This document shows positions 44,462 to 52,810 of a stretch of DNA of 64,000 bases, piece by piece. The first letter of the stretch is position 1. Every line of letters begins with the position of its first letter. Origin of the DNA: Streptomyces sp. TRM68416 (lineage in GTDB: Bacteria > Actinomycetota > Actinomycetes > Streptomycetales > Streptomycetaceae); contig NZ_JACVWU010000022.1 of NCBI RefSeq assembly GCF_014596915.1, forward strand, positions 102,022 through 166,021. The letters are read 5' to 3'. The position numbers and the translations under genes were made by a program. The notes beneath the pieces were generated by a model. That model was not told the origin of the DNA, did not search any database, and saw only the letters and a program-made list of their open reading frames with translations.

Positions 44462-45109
44462 CTACTTCACATCGCCCGCGAAGATCGTCTTCGGCAGGTT
44501 GATCGAAGGGGTCAACTCCACCTGCAGATATCTCTCGTCCTTGGCCATCTCGCACGCCACCGTGGCCTTTGCTGTCCGGCCCGGCCGCAGCCGCACGGAG
44601 GGCAGGCCGCGCAGTCCCTCATCGAAGTCGAAGATCTGCCGGGACTCCTGGCTCGCGTCGCCGTAGTAGCACGTGAAGGTGCCGGTTCCGACGTCCAGGG
44701 CCGACTCGGACTTGTTGCTGATCGTCACGGCGAACGAGACGTAGGGTGTGTTCGCCGGCGCGGCGTTCGCCGTCGATGTACCCCGCTGGTAGTCGGACAG
44801 CGTCACCTCAACGCCGTTGTCGTACGCCGCCGTGTCCTGCAGTTCTCGGACCCCTGGTTCGCTCTCCTCCGCTGTAGGCTCCGGCTCCTCCTCGGTGGTG
44901 AGCGTCTTGTCCGCCGGTGCGGAACGTGGCGGCTCGTTGTTCGGGTCCCCGCCGTTGTCGCGGGTCTGCACCACCACGATGCCGGTGGCGACGATTGCAG
45001 CGATGACCGCTGCAGCCGCCCCGATGATGATCATGTTGGTGCGGCTCTTCTTGGGTTTGGCCAGCGGCCCGGGCGGCGGGGCTGCAGGCTTGTGCGGCGT
45101 GTTGTTCAT
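44462..45109 (-). CDS. Membrane-anchored protein with DUF4352-like extracellular domain
   Basis: A 215-residue protein. The N-terminal cytoplasmic Pro-rich stretch (HKPAAPPPGPLAKPKKSRTN) is followed by one transmembrane helix (MIIIGAAAAVIAAIVATGIV) and an acidic linker (TTEEEPEPTAEESEPG). The C-terminal beta-sandwich resembles DUF4352/telokin-like domains (YVSFAVTISNKSESALDVGT, VRLRPGRTAKATVACEMAKD). Such proteins are commonly surface-displayed in streptomycetes without known function. ATG 45109 follows GGGGAA. No clear operon partner. Confidence 0.75.
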   Translation of the reverse strand: MNNTPHKPAAPPPGPLAKPKKSRTNMIIIGAAAAVIAAIVATGIVVVQTRDNGGDPNNEPPRSAPADKTLTTEEEPEPTAEESEPGVRELQDTAAYDNGVEVTLSDYQRGTSTANAAPANTPYVSFAVTISNKSESALDVGTGTFTCYYGDASQESRQIFDFDEGLRGLPSVRLRPGRTAKATVACEMAKDERYLQVELTPSINLPKTIFAGDVK

Positions 45110-45361
45110 CGTTCCCCAGGGCGTGATGGTGGGCCGGATCGTAAACGCCGGCACGGGACACCGCGCTGAGGACAGGCCGGGGCTCGCCTCATCGGGGGAA
45201 GCGTGGTCACTGCCGCGTGCGGACTGGTCGCCCATCCGTGAGCAGCGTCGTTTCCAACGATCTCTGTTCCCCGCAGGCCCTGGGCGGCGATGTTGCAGGA
45301 GCGGGCGAAGGCGTCCGGGCTGCCGCTGTCCTGCTCGTCGCGGAGGGACTCAACAGGTGTC

Positions 45362-46351
45362 TCACCGGCCCCCGTCGGCGTTCAGCAGGGTGGTGCCCGC
45401 GGGGGTCAGGGTGTGCAGGACGGATGGGCCGTGGCGGCGGCTGAGGAGCAGGCCGCTGTTGCGCAGGACGGTGGTGTGCCGGGTGGCGGAGGCCGCGGAT
45501 ACGCCGGCGAGCCGGGCGAGTTCACCGGTGGTCGCGCCGGTGGCGGAGGCCCGGAGGATGGCGGCGCGGGTCGCTCCGATGAGCGCACAGAGCCGGGCCG
45601 GTGGGCCGGGCGCCCCGGTGTGGCCGTCGTCGGGGTCCTGGTGACGCAGGGGGTAGACGAGGACGGGCGGGAGGTCGGGATCGGCCAGGGCTACGGGGGT
45701 GCCCTGGCAGAAGTACGAGGGGACAAGAGTGAGGCCGCGGCCGCGCAGATGCAGATCCCGGTCGACGGGGTAGTCGACCTCCAGGATCGGTCTCAGCCAG
45801 CGGATACACGGGCCCAGTCCCGCGAGCATCCCTCCGGTGCCGTCGTCCAGCAGGGCACGGGCGCGGAGCGAGCGGTCGGCGTCGTGGTGCGCTTGCATGA
45901 GATCGCGGTACGGAAGAAGGGCGATGTCATGATAGGCCCGGATCGTCTCGACCAATTGACCGCGGGTTTCCGTATCGGCTAATCGCCGGGTCCAGGAGGG
46001 AACGCTTCCCACTCTGGCCAGCATTCCGATTTCGCGTTGGACGCGGCTGCGGGGAGCGGAGAGTATCGCCTCCAGTCCTGCTTGCAGGCCCTCGGCCGCC
46101 GCGCCGGGGGTGAGGAAGTCAGGGATGTAGCTGCCGCGAGGGTAGAGCGGCAGCAGTACCTCACGGACGGCTGCGGTCAGTCCCTTCTCGTGCAGGGCCT
46201 GGCGTGTGGTGCGGTGCCATTGCCCGTAGCGCCGCAGGTTCCGTCGGCCCTGGAGCCGGTGCAGGCTGAAGTAGGTCTCCCAGAGTGGATCTGGTCTTGA
46301 CGTGACTTGAACACGCGCTAAATCGGCATCCGTGAAATGGATGCGGAGCAT
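45362..46351 (-). CDS. ArsR/winged-helix transcriptional regulator
   Basis: A 329-residue regulator. The N-terminal ~240 residues (MLRIHFTDADLARVQVTSRP, a family marker, and ILEVDYPVDRDLHLRGRGLT) form a domain seen in streptomycete regulators that precede a C-terminal ArsR-type winged helix. The winged helix reads ATRAAILRASATGATTGELA, RLAGVSAASATRHTTVLRN, then SGLLLSRRHG. The wing-like end carries no metal-binding Cys pairs, so a metal sensor is unlikely. ATG 46351 follows GAGAGGAA. It is divergent from the peptidoglycan-binding protein gene and may regulate it. Confidence 0.85.
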   Translation of the reverse strand: MLRIHFTDADLARVQVTSRPDPLWETYFSLHRLQGRRNLRRYGQWHRTTRQALHEKGLTAAVREVLLPLYPRGSYIPDFLTPGAAAEGLQAGLEAILSAPRSRVQREIGMLARVGSVPSWTRRLADTETRGQLVETIRAYHDIALLPYRDLMQAHHDADRSLRARALLDDGTGGMLAGLGPCIRWLRPILEVDYPVDRDLHLRGRGLTLVPSYFCQGTPVALADPDLPPVLVYPLRHQDPDDGHTGAPGPPARLCALIGATRAAILRASATGATTGELARLAGVSAASATRHTTVLRNSGLLLSRRHGPSVLHTLTPAGTTLLNADGGR

Positions 46352-46483
46352 TGGATTCCTCTCGTCTGCCTCGTCCTTTGCACTGGCGCGTAAAAGTATG
46401 TGAAGGAGCGCAGGAGGCTGGCAAGGTCGTCTCGAACCCCCGTGCAGCACTGGGCGATCTACGAGACGAAGAGGATTTTCCGA

Positions 46484-46966
46484 ATGCGATCGAAGATCAT
46501 GAAGCGGGCGTGTGTCACCGCCGCGACCGTCGCCGCGCTCACCGCCGGCGGTCTGGCCGGTGCGGGTACCAGCTCCGCGGCCCCCGCCTCGTCCTCGGTG
46601 CCCGCGGCGGCGCCGGCGGCGGGCGCGGAGGCCATCGGCGTGCTCGCCGTGAACAACCTGGGGCTGGACACCGCCCACGCCAAGAGCTGGCAGTGCCTGC
46701 TGCGCGACCGGGCGCGCTCCTATGGTTTCCCCGGGCCGGGCACCATCGACGGCCAGCTGGGCACCAACAGCTGGAAGGCGGCGCAGAACTTGTTCAAGTA
46801 CCTGGGCTACTACAGCGACTCCATCGACGGGATCGTCGGCCCCAACACGATCAAGGGGCTGCAGAGGTATCTCAACCTGCACGGCGCCAGCCTCACCGTC
46901 GACGGGATCGCCGGACCCGCCACCAGGTCCGCGTTCTGGAGCTTCGCCCGCACGGACCGCTGCTGA
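46484..46966 (+). CDS. Secreted peptidoglycan-binding protein (PG_binding_1)
   Basis: A 160-residue exported protein. The signal peptide (MRSKIMKRACVTAATVAALT) is followed by an Ala/Pro-rich spacer. A PG_binding_1 domain fills residues about 60-155: WQCLLRDRARSYGFPGPGTI, DGQLGTNSWKAAQNLFKYLG, and a second repeat DGIVGPNTIKGLQRYLNLHG. It probably ties to the cell wall; no catalytic domain is attached. ATG 46484 follows GAGGA by about 9 nt. A strong hairpin terminator follows 34 bp after its stop, separating it from the amidase. Confidence 0.87.
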   Translation: MRSKIMKRACVTAATVAALTAGGLAGAGTSSAAPASSSVPAAAPAAGAEAIGVLAVNNLGLDTAHAKSWQCLLRDRARSYGFPGPGTIDGQLGTNSWKAAQNLFKYLGYYSDSIDGIVGPNTIKGLQRYLNLHGASLTVDGIAGPATRSAFWSFARTDRC

Positions 46967-47000
46967 CCTGGTCTCGCCTCCGACCGCACACACGCGCACC

Positions 47001-47037
47001 GCTGCCCGTCCTCCCCTCATCAGGGAGGACGGGCAGC
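47001..47037 (+). terminator. 15-bp stem, 7-nt loop hairpin terminator
   Basis: gctgcccgtcctccc (47001-47015) pairs perfectly with gggaggacgggcagc (47023-47037) around a ctcatca loop. It begins 34 bp after the peptidoglycan-binding gene stop. It lacks a T-run, which is normal for Streptomyces terminators. Confidence 0.85.
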
Positions 47038-47097
47038 GGCCCGTACGGCGACACACGATCACCCTTCCCGACGAGAACACACAGGAATACACCCCCC

Positions 47098-47844
47098 ATG
47101 GACCTCCCGGACCGCCAAGACCTACGGGGCACCAGACGCCCCGCGTCCCCCTCCCCGCTGCCGCGCCGGACGTTCCTTGGCGCGCTGGGCGCCGCGGCCG
47201 TACTGGGCACGACAGCGCTCCCGGCCTCGGCCGCCACCTACCCGCTGCTCACCCGCGCCCAGTGGGGAGCCGACGAAGCCCTGCGCCACACCGCCACCGG
47301 CGCCGAGCGCTGGCCCCCCGCCTACTATCCGGTCCAGACCCTGACGGTCCACCACACCGCGGACGGCGGCGACAGCCTGGAGGCGGCCGCCCGGGTGCGC
47401 GCGATCTACCGCACCGACGCCGCGGAGTACGGCGACCTCGGTTACCACTACCTGATCGACGCGGCCGGTCAGGTGTACGAGGGACGTTGGTCGGGCACCG
47501 ACGGAACGCCCGCGCACGACGCGGCGGGCCGCCTGGTCACCGCCGCCCACATCGGGGGGTACAACTCCGGGAACGTCGGCATCGCCCTACTGGGCACCTT
47601 CACCGCGCGGTCCGCAACCCCGGAAGCGCGGGTCTCGTTGGCCCGGCTGCTGGCCGAACTCGCGGGCCGTCACGGGGTGGACCCGCTGGCCGACGTGGTC
47701 TACCGCAATCCCGTCAGCAATGTGGTGCGCACCGTGCCGGCCATCAGCGGGCACCGCGACTGGGCGAGCACCCAATGCCCGGGCACGCTCCACACGGACC
47801 TGCCCTACATTCGCCGGGAGGTCGCCGAACTCCTCGCCGGCTGA
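47098..47844 (+). CDS. Tat-exported N-acetylmuramoyl-L-alanine amidase (PGRP fold)
   Basis: A 248-residue peptidoglycan amidase. The twin-arginine-like signal LPRRTFLGALGAAAVLGTTA is followed by the amidase_2/PGRP domain. Zn/catalytic features: LTVHHTADGGDSLEAAAR, DLGYHYLIDAAGQVYEGRW, AHIGGYNSGNVGIALLGTFT and ISGHRDWASTQCPGTLH. It should cleave the MurNAc-L-Ala bond. It lies immediately beyond the peptidoglycan-binding protein's terminator, so it uses its own promoter near 47040-47095. ATG 47098 follows AGGAA by about 12 nt. Confidence 0.9.
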   Translation: MDLPDRQDLRGTRRPASPSPLPRRTFLGALGAAAVLGTTALPASAATYPLLTRAQWGADEALRHTATGAERWPPAYYPVQTLTVHHTADGGDSLEAAARVRAIYRTDAAEYGDLGYHYLIDAAGQVYEGRWSGTDGTPAHDAAGRLVTAAHIGGYNSGNVGIALLGTFTARSATPEARVSLARLLAELAGRHGVDPLADVVYRNPVSNVVRTVPAISGHRDWASTQCPGTLHTDLPYIRREVAELLAG

Positions 47845-48356
47845 GACGGGCCGCGGTACCGGACATCTTCTTGCCGCGCCCACCGGGTTCCCGGCGAGGT
47901 GCGGCGGTCCCCTTCTACGGGGCGGCGGGTCTGTCGGCGGGCGGCCTGGCTCGGGATCCGGTGGTGCTGTTCAGGCGGTCGGCGACGTCGAAGAGGGTGG
48001 GCCGGATGCCGGTGGCGGCATGCGGCCGGGTCCGGGCGGCACCCCTGCCGATGTCGCGCGGACCCGGCCTGTGCGGCGAGGGGCGGGCCCGCGCGGGTAC
48101 GCGGTGCGCGGGCCTGCGGTCGACGACCCACGTCCAGCCGCAGCCTGCCAAGAGGCCGTCCCCCTGGCGCGGGCGTCGGCTGTGGCGGGGACGTGGGCGT
48201 CCCCGGCCGTTGCCGTCACCCTCGCCTGGTTCCAGGATCGCTCCGCGGGACCAGGTGCCCGAGGGACGAGCGGGCCCGTGCGAGGACCGGTGGGGGCCTT
48301 GTGCCGGGGCGTGCACGAGCCCCCGCTGACCGTTCCGCGGGTGGGCGGGACCGGTC
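47845..48356. other. 512-bp gap with no recognised gene
   Basis: Several overlapping open frames exist on both strands (for example minus strand 48316 to 47915), but none has a domain, a good ribosome site or a family resemblance that I can name. A 9-bp perfect hairpin, GGCCCGCGC / GCGCGGGCC (48086-48094 with 48106-48114), lies in it. A decayed gene cannot be excluded. Confidence 0.5.
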
Positions 48357-49070
48357 TCAGGTGCGGCGGCGGGAGTCGGCGGGGGCGGGCGGCGGCGGGG
48401 CGGACGCCTGGGTGGCGATGACGGCGGCCTGGACGCGGCGCTCCACCCCCAGCTTGGCCAGCAGCCGTGAGATGTGGTTCTTGACCGTCTTCTCGGCCAG
48501 GTACAGCCGCTGCCCGATCTGCCGGTTGGTCAGGCCCTCCCCGATCAGGGCGAGGATCTCCCGCTCCCGGTCGCTCAGGTGGGCCAGCTGCTCGTTCTCG
48601 GGCTCGGCCGGGGCGTTCTCGGCGCGCAGGCTGCTGATCAGCCGGCTCGTGGTCGCCGGGTCCAGCATCGACTGGCCGGAGGCGACGGTGCGCACGGCCG
48701 ACACCAGTTCCGAGCCTCGGATCTGCTTCAGCACGTAACCGGACGCGCCCGCCATGATCGCGTCCAGCAGGGCCTCGTCGTCATCGAAGGAGGTGAGCAT
48801 CAGACAGCCCAACTCCGGCATGCGCGAGCGCAGTTCGCGGCAGACGGTGATGCCGTCGCCGTCCTGCAGCCGTACGTCCAGCACGGCGACGTCCGGCCGC
48901 AGCGCGGGGCCGCGGGTCAGCGCCTGCTCCACGCTGCCGGCCTCGCCGACCACGGAGATGTCCGGCTCGGCGTCCAGCAGGTCGTGCACTCCGCGCCGGA
49001 CCACCTCGTGGTCGTCGACGAGGAACACCTTGATCGGTTCCTGCGGTGAGAATTCCCGTACGTCAGCCAT
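48357..49070 (-). CDS. NarL/FixJ response regulator, DevR/OsdR-like
   Basis: A 237-residue response regulator. The receiver domain opens VFLVDDHEVVRRGVHDLLDA, with phospho-acceptor Asp65 (VAVLDVRLQDGDG), the switch residue in LMLTSFDDDEALLDAIMAGA, then the Lys in GYVLKQIRG. The C-terminal LuxR-type helix-turn-helix is LSDREREILALIGEGLTNRQ, IGQRLYLAEKTVKNHISRLL. The receiver-to-HTH linker and the helix-turn-helix closely resemble mycobacterial DosR/DevR and Streptomyces OsdR. It is an orphan: no kinase gene is adjacent. It sits 180-860 bp from two genes with DosR-like boxes, making it a good candidate to control them; the PAS kinase at 39.8 kb could be a partner. Confidence 0.88.
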   Translation of the reverse strand: MADVREFSPQEPIKVFLVDDHEVVRRGVHDLLDAEPDISVVGEAGSVEQALTRGPALRPDVAVLDVRLQDGDGITVCRELRSRMPELGCLMLTSFDDDEALLDAIMAGASGYVLKQIRGSELVSAVRTVASGQSMLDPATTSRLISSLRAENAPAEPENEQLAHLSDREREILALIGEGLTNRQIGQRLYLAEKTVKNHISRLLAKLGVERRVQAAVIATQASAPPPPAPADSRRRT

Positions 49071-49252
49071 CCAGGCCGCTCCCCTCACGCCGTTCTCGGT
49101 CCCGGTCGCGCCCGTGGATCCACCGCTGTCGGAGATCACGGTGCGCAGGGGCCAGCGTACGCCGGGACACCTTGAGAGCATGTGCACGACAGGGATGCCC
49201 GGGTCGAACCCGGCCCGGCCGCGGTGCTGTTGCACCCGGCGCGGAAGGCGGT

Positions 49253-49675
49253 TCACCGAGGGTCGGTCGCCGCCCTGAGCTCGCGTCCGGTGACCAGTTC
49301 GGAGGTGATCCGCACGAAGACCGCGTCGTGCAGGGGCATCCAGGAGCGGGGGCCGGTCCGCGACAGCCGTGCGTGCTCGGCCGGGTCGGTCACCACGTCG
49401 GCCCGTCCCGTGACGACGACACTCCAGCCGGAGTGGGCCGCCGCGTCGAACTCGTCCGCCTCGAAGGCGACCACGACCCCGTCGACGGCGCGTACGAGGT
49501 CCGAGTCCCGTGCGGTGCGCAGCACGACGGAGGCGTCCGCGTCCAGCGAGAAGTTGACCGGGAGGACGGCAGGCAGCGCCTGCCGGGTGTAGACCACGCG
49601 CCCGACCGGTACCTTGCCCAGCAGGCTCAGGCACTCCCGTCGGCCGAGAGCGCGAAAGGCGTCGTCCCAGGACAT
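49253..49675 (-). CDS. Pyridoxamine 5'-phosphate oxidase-fold flavin/heme-type protein
   Basis: A 140-residue split-barrel protein starting MSWDDAFRALGRRECLSLLG. Typical features are LGKVPVGRVVYTRQALPAVL, DGVVVAFEADEFDAAAHSGW and SVVVTGRADVVTDPAE. Relatives in mycobacterial dormancy regulons bind F420 or flavin; the real cofactor here is unknown. A perfect 20-bp palindrome of DosR-box shape lies 33 bp upstream of the ATG. Confidence 0.85.
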   Translation of the reverse strand: MSWDDAFRALGRRECLSLLGKVPVGRVVYTRQALPAVLPVNFSLDADASVVLRTARDSDLVRAVDGVVVAFEADEFDAAAHSGWSVVVTGRADVVTDPAEHARLSRTGPRSWMPLHDAVFVRITSELVTGRELRAATDPR

Positions 49676-49708
49676 CGCGTCATCGTCCCCGGGCTCACCG
49701 CAAGGGCG

Positions 49709-49728
49709 ACAGGGCCGATCGGCCCTGT
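49709..49728. promoter_or_regulatory. Perfect 20-bp DosR/OsdR-like palindrome (ACAGGGCCGATCGGCCCTGT)
   Basis: A perfect palindrome with GGGCC-GATC-GGCCC core, 33 bp upstream of the PNPOx-like start and in the shared region with the divergent narK gene. Its length and arm pattern match the DosR box form. Confidence 0.7.
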
Positions 49729-49800
49729 TCCGCCGTGTCCCCCGCGGAGGCGGGGTGCCGCCGCCGGGGCGGCCCCGTTCGAGGGCCCTGTGCCCGGCCC

Positions 49801-49820
49801 GCGGGGACCCTTGGCCCATG
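49801..49820. promoter_or_regulatory. DosR/OsdR-like box (GCGGGGACCCTTGGCCCATG)
   Basis: Core GGGAC-CCTT-GGCCC, closely like the box at 36196 upstream of the USP. It lies about 112 bp upstream of the narK ATG, on the narK side of the divergent region. Confidence 0.6.
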
Positions 49821-49931
49821 CCGCCCGAGCACCCGCGCGCGGACAGTGGCTGCGAAGACGGGTCCGCGACAGCACGGGCCCCACGCCACACACGTGACGC
49901 AGTGGTGACGCAGTGGGAGAGGACGGACAGC

Positions 49932-51221
49932 ATGGTCCAGTCGGCGAAGACGCACAGCGAGAGGCCGGGCTCGGGCTCGCCGGTGCCGGGGCGGGCCTGG
50001 CTGATGCTGGCGCTGGCCACCATCGGCTTCGCCGTGAACTTCTGGGCCTGGGCGCTGCTCAGTCCGCTCGGCCCGCGCTTCAAGGACACCCTGGACCTGA
50101 CGTCGTTCCAGCAGTCGCTGCTGGTGGCGGTGCCGGTCGTGGTCGGCTCGCTGGGCCGCATACCGGTCGGCGCGCTGACCGACCGGTTCGGCGGCCGGAT
50201 GATGTTCCCGATCGTCTCGGCCGCCACCATCGTGCCGGTGCTCTACCTCGGTCTGGCCGGCCACGACTCCTTCGCCGCCCTGCTGGTCGGCGGCTTCTTC
50301 CTGGGCATCGGCGGCACCGCGTTCGCCGTCGGCGTGCCGCTCGTCAACGCCTGGTTCCCGCCCGAGCGGCGGGGCCTGGCCATCGGCGTCTTCGGCGTCG
50401 GCATGGGCGGCACCGCCATCAGCGCCCTGACCACGGTCAAGCTGGTCGACGCGCAGAGCATGTCCACCCCCTTCCTGATCACCGCCGCGGTGCTCGCCGT
50501 CTACGCGGCGACCGCCGCGCTGCTGCTGCGGGACGCTCCCGGCCGTACCGTGCCGACCCAGCCCCTGGCCCGTCGGCTGGGTGCCACGCTGAAGCTGAGG
50601 ATCACCTGGCAGGCGTCCGCGCTGTATGCGGTCGCCTTCGGCGGCTATGTCGCCTTCTCCGTCTACCTGCCCACCTACCTCAAGACCGGCTACAGCCTTT
50701 CCCAGGCCGACGCCGCGAACCGCATGGCCGGGTTCGTGCTGCTCGCGGTGGCGATGCGGCCGGTGGGCGGCTGGCTGTCCGACCGGCTGGGGCCGGTCCG
50801 GGTGCTGGCCGGGGCCTTGGGCGTGGTCGTGGCCGGGGCGCTGGTGCAGTCGTTCACGCCGGGCCTGGTGCCGCTGGGCACCGTCGCCTTCCTGGCCATG
50901 GCCGCCGCGCTCGGCGCGGGCAGCGGCGCGACCTTCGCGCTGGTGGCGCTGCAGACCCCGGCCAACCAGGTCGGCTCGGTCACCGGCGTGGTCGGCGCGG
51001 CCGGCGGGCTGGGCGGCTTCCTGCCGCCGCTGGTGATGGGCTCGCTGTACGGCGAGTACGGGACCTACGCGGCCGGCCTCGCCCTGCTCGCGGTCGTGGC
51101 CGCCGCCGCCCTGGCCTTCACCCTCACCGGGGTGCGCGGCGCGACCGACGGTGACGGCGGGCGCGGGCCGCGTCCGGGCCGCCGGCGCGGGCAGCACAGC
51201 ACCGCCCACACCACCGCGTAA
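49932..51221 (+). CDS. narK: NarK-type nitrate/nitrite transporter (MFS)
   Basis: A 429-residue polytopic protein with about 12 transmembrane helices. Signature stretches of the NNP (nitrate-nitrite porter) family are FAVNFWAWALLSPLGPRFKD, the RIPVGALTDRFGGR loop and two Gly-rich nitrate-signature regions (GGFFLGIGGTAFAVGVPLVN; FGVGMGGTAISALTTVKLVD). It imports nitrate or exports nitrite, which supports nitrate respiration or nitrogen supply. ATG 49932 follows GGGAGAGGA. The DosR-like box 112 bp upstream and the neighbouring response regulator suggest hypoxic induction; no nar reductase genes are in the window. Confidence 0.92.
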   Translation: MVQSAKTHSERPGSGSPVPGRAWLMLALATIGFAVNFWAWALLSPLGPRFKDTLDLTSFQQSLLVAVPVVVGSLGRIPVGALTDRFGGRMMFPIVSAATIVPVLYLGLAGHDSFAALLVGGFFLGIGGTAFAVGVPLVNAWFPPERRGLAIGVFGVGMGGTAISALTTVKLVDAQSMSTPFLITAAVLAVYAATAALLLRDAPGRTVPTQPLARRLGATLKLRITWQASALYAVAFGGYVAFSVYLPTYLKTGYSLSQADAANRMAGFVLLAVAMRPVGGWLSDRLGPVRVLAGALGVVVAGALVQSFTPGLVPLGTVAFLAMAAALGAGSGATFALVALQTPANQVGSVTGVVGAAGGLGGFLPPLVMGSLYGEYGTYAAGLALLAVVAAAALAFTLTGVRGATDGDGGRGPRPGRRRGQHSTAHTTA

Positions 51222-51256
51222 GAGCTCCCGTGAGCGCTGAGCAAGGAGAACGTCGG

Positions 51257-51547
51257 GTGTACGAGGACTGCGGCGCGCGATCGCTGACGGCCATGGGCGA
51301 ACCGGCCCGGGGGCGTGCGGAGGTGGTCCGCCTCGTCGGACACCTGCGCGCCGCCCATCAGGAGGGGAGCGTGGCCCGTATGGCGGAGATCGCGCGGGAG
51401 ATCGCACGGACTCTCGGCTCCGCGCCCGTTCCGGGGACCACGGCGGCGGTGCTGGCCGAGGCGGAGGGTGCCTTCCTGACCGATCCGACCTGGCCGGACC
51501 GGCTGATGCAGGCCATGACCGAGTTGCGCGACCACCTCCTGAACTGA
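51257..51547 (+). CDS. Small hypothetical protein downstream of narK
   Basis: A 96-residue helical, charged protein. GTG 51257 is chosen because AAGGAG (51243-51248) lies 8 nt upstream; an in-frame GTG at 51230 is also possible. It contains VRLVGHLRAAHQEGSVARMA and ends TELRDHLLN. No family was recognised. It is 35 bp downstream of narK on the same strand and is probably co-transcribed. Confidence 0.65.
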   Translation: MYEDCGARSLTAMGEPARGRAEVVRLVGHLRAAHQEGSVARMAEIAREIARTLGSAPVPGTTAAVLAEAEGAFLTDPTWPDRLMQAMTELRDHLLN

Positions 51548-51672
51548 TCCGACGCAGTGCCGCGTCGCCCCCGCGAGGGCGGCGGTCGCGGACATCGCCC
51601 GGGGACCGGCCGCCGCCTTTGCGGCTCCTCCGCCCGTCTGGTGCACGCACCGGCCGCCTTCGACCGGTCCGG

Positions 51673-52810
51673 TCAGTGCGCGCTCGCCGCGCCCTGCTGC
51701 CGCAGTACCGCCACCCGTCGGTACAGCTCCACCGCCTCCGCGGCGCGGCCGAGTTGTTCCAGGCAGTGGGCCTCGTCGTTGCGGCTTGCGAGGGTGTCGG
51801 GGTGGGTGGGGCCGAGGACGCGTTCGCGGGCGGCGGCGACTCTGCGGTACTCGGTGAGGGCGTCCGGCCAGCGGCCGAGCCAGCCGAGGCCGACGGCGAC
51901 CTCGCGGCGGCTGACGAGGGTGTCCGGGTGCTCGGGGCCGAGAACGCGCTCGCGGATCGCGCACACGTCGCGGGACTCGGCGAGGGCCTCCTCCCAGTGG
52001 CCGAGCCGGCCGAGGTTGACGCCGAGGCCGTGGCGGGCGCGCAGGGTTTCGGGGTGGGCGGGGCCGTGGACGCGGGTGCGGTCCTCGATCAGCTCGCGGT
52101 ACAGCCGCAGGGCTTCGGCGCTGCGGCCGAGGCGGCCGAGGCTGATGCCGACCTCGTAGCGGGCGGCCAGGGTGTCGGGGTGGTCGGCCCCCAGGGCGTG
52201 GGTGCGTGCCGCGGCGACGTCCCGGTAGGTGTCCAGGGCCTCCGCCCAGCGGCCCAACTGGCCCAGTGCGTAGGCCACTTCGTAGCGGGTGACGAGGGTT
52301 TCGGGGTGGTCGGCGCCGAGGACGCGGGCGCGGGCGGCGGCCACCTCGCGGGCCATGCGGTAGGAGTCCTCCAGGCGGCCGAGGCGGCTGAGGTTGAAGG
52401 CGAGGTTGTGCCGGCAGCGCAGGGTGTCGGGATGGTCGGCGCCCATGGCCTGCTCCCGTGCGGCGAGCACGGAGGTGTACACCTGGTGGGCGTCGAAGTG
52501 GCGGCCCAGCTGGCCCAGGACGAAGGCCATCTCCTGGCGGGCGGCGAGGGTTTCGGGGTGGTCGGGGCCGAGGGCCAGGCTGCGGCAGCGGGCGACGTGC
52601 TTGTACTCCCGCAGGGCGTCGGCGGCGCGGCCGGTGCGGCTGAGGGTGAAGGCCACCTCGTAGCGGCTGGCGAGGGTGTCGGGGTGGTCGGGGCCGAGGA
52701 GGTGCTCGCGTTCGGCGGCGACCGCGCGGTGCACCTCGCCGGCCTCCGCCCAGCGGCCCAGGCGTCCCAGGCTGAGTCCGGCGTTGTGCCGGCCGGCCAG
52801 GGCGGTGAGC
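51673..52810 (-). repeat. 126-bp in-frame tandem repeat (nine TPR units)
   Basis: The TPR-encoding part of the kinase gene repeats every 126 bp (42 codons), nine times, each unit opening with codons for D/E/A/T-H-P-D/E-T-L. Units diverge more at the DNA level than at the protein motif, so the array is old rather than recently amplified. Confidence 0.85.

Noticed and set aside
47915..48316. Open frame on the minus strand in the gap before the DevR-like gene
   Set aside because: Arg/Pro-rich shadow-like translation, no ribosome site, no recognisable domain; a decayed gene cannot be proven.
49195..49260. T-loop-like GGGTCGAACCC resembling part of a tRNA
   Set aside because: No matching acceptor, D-arm or anticodon arm can be drawn on either strand around it.
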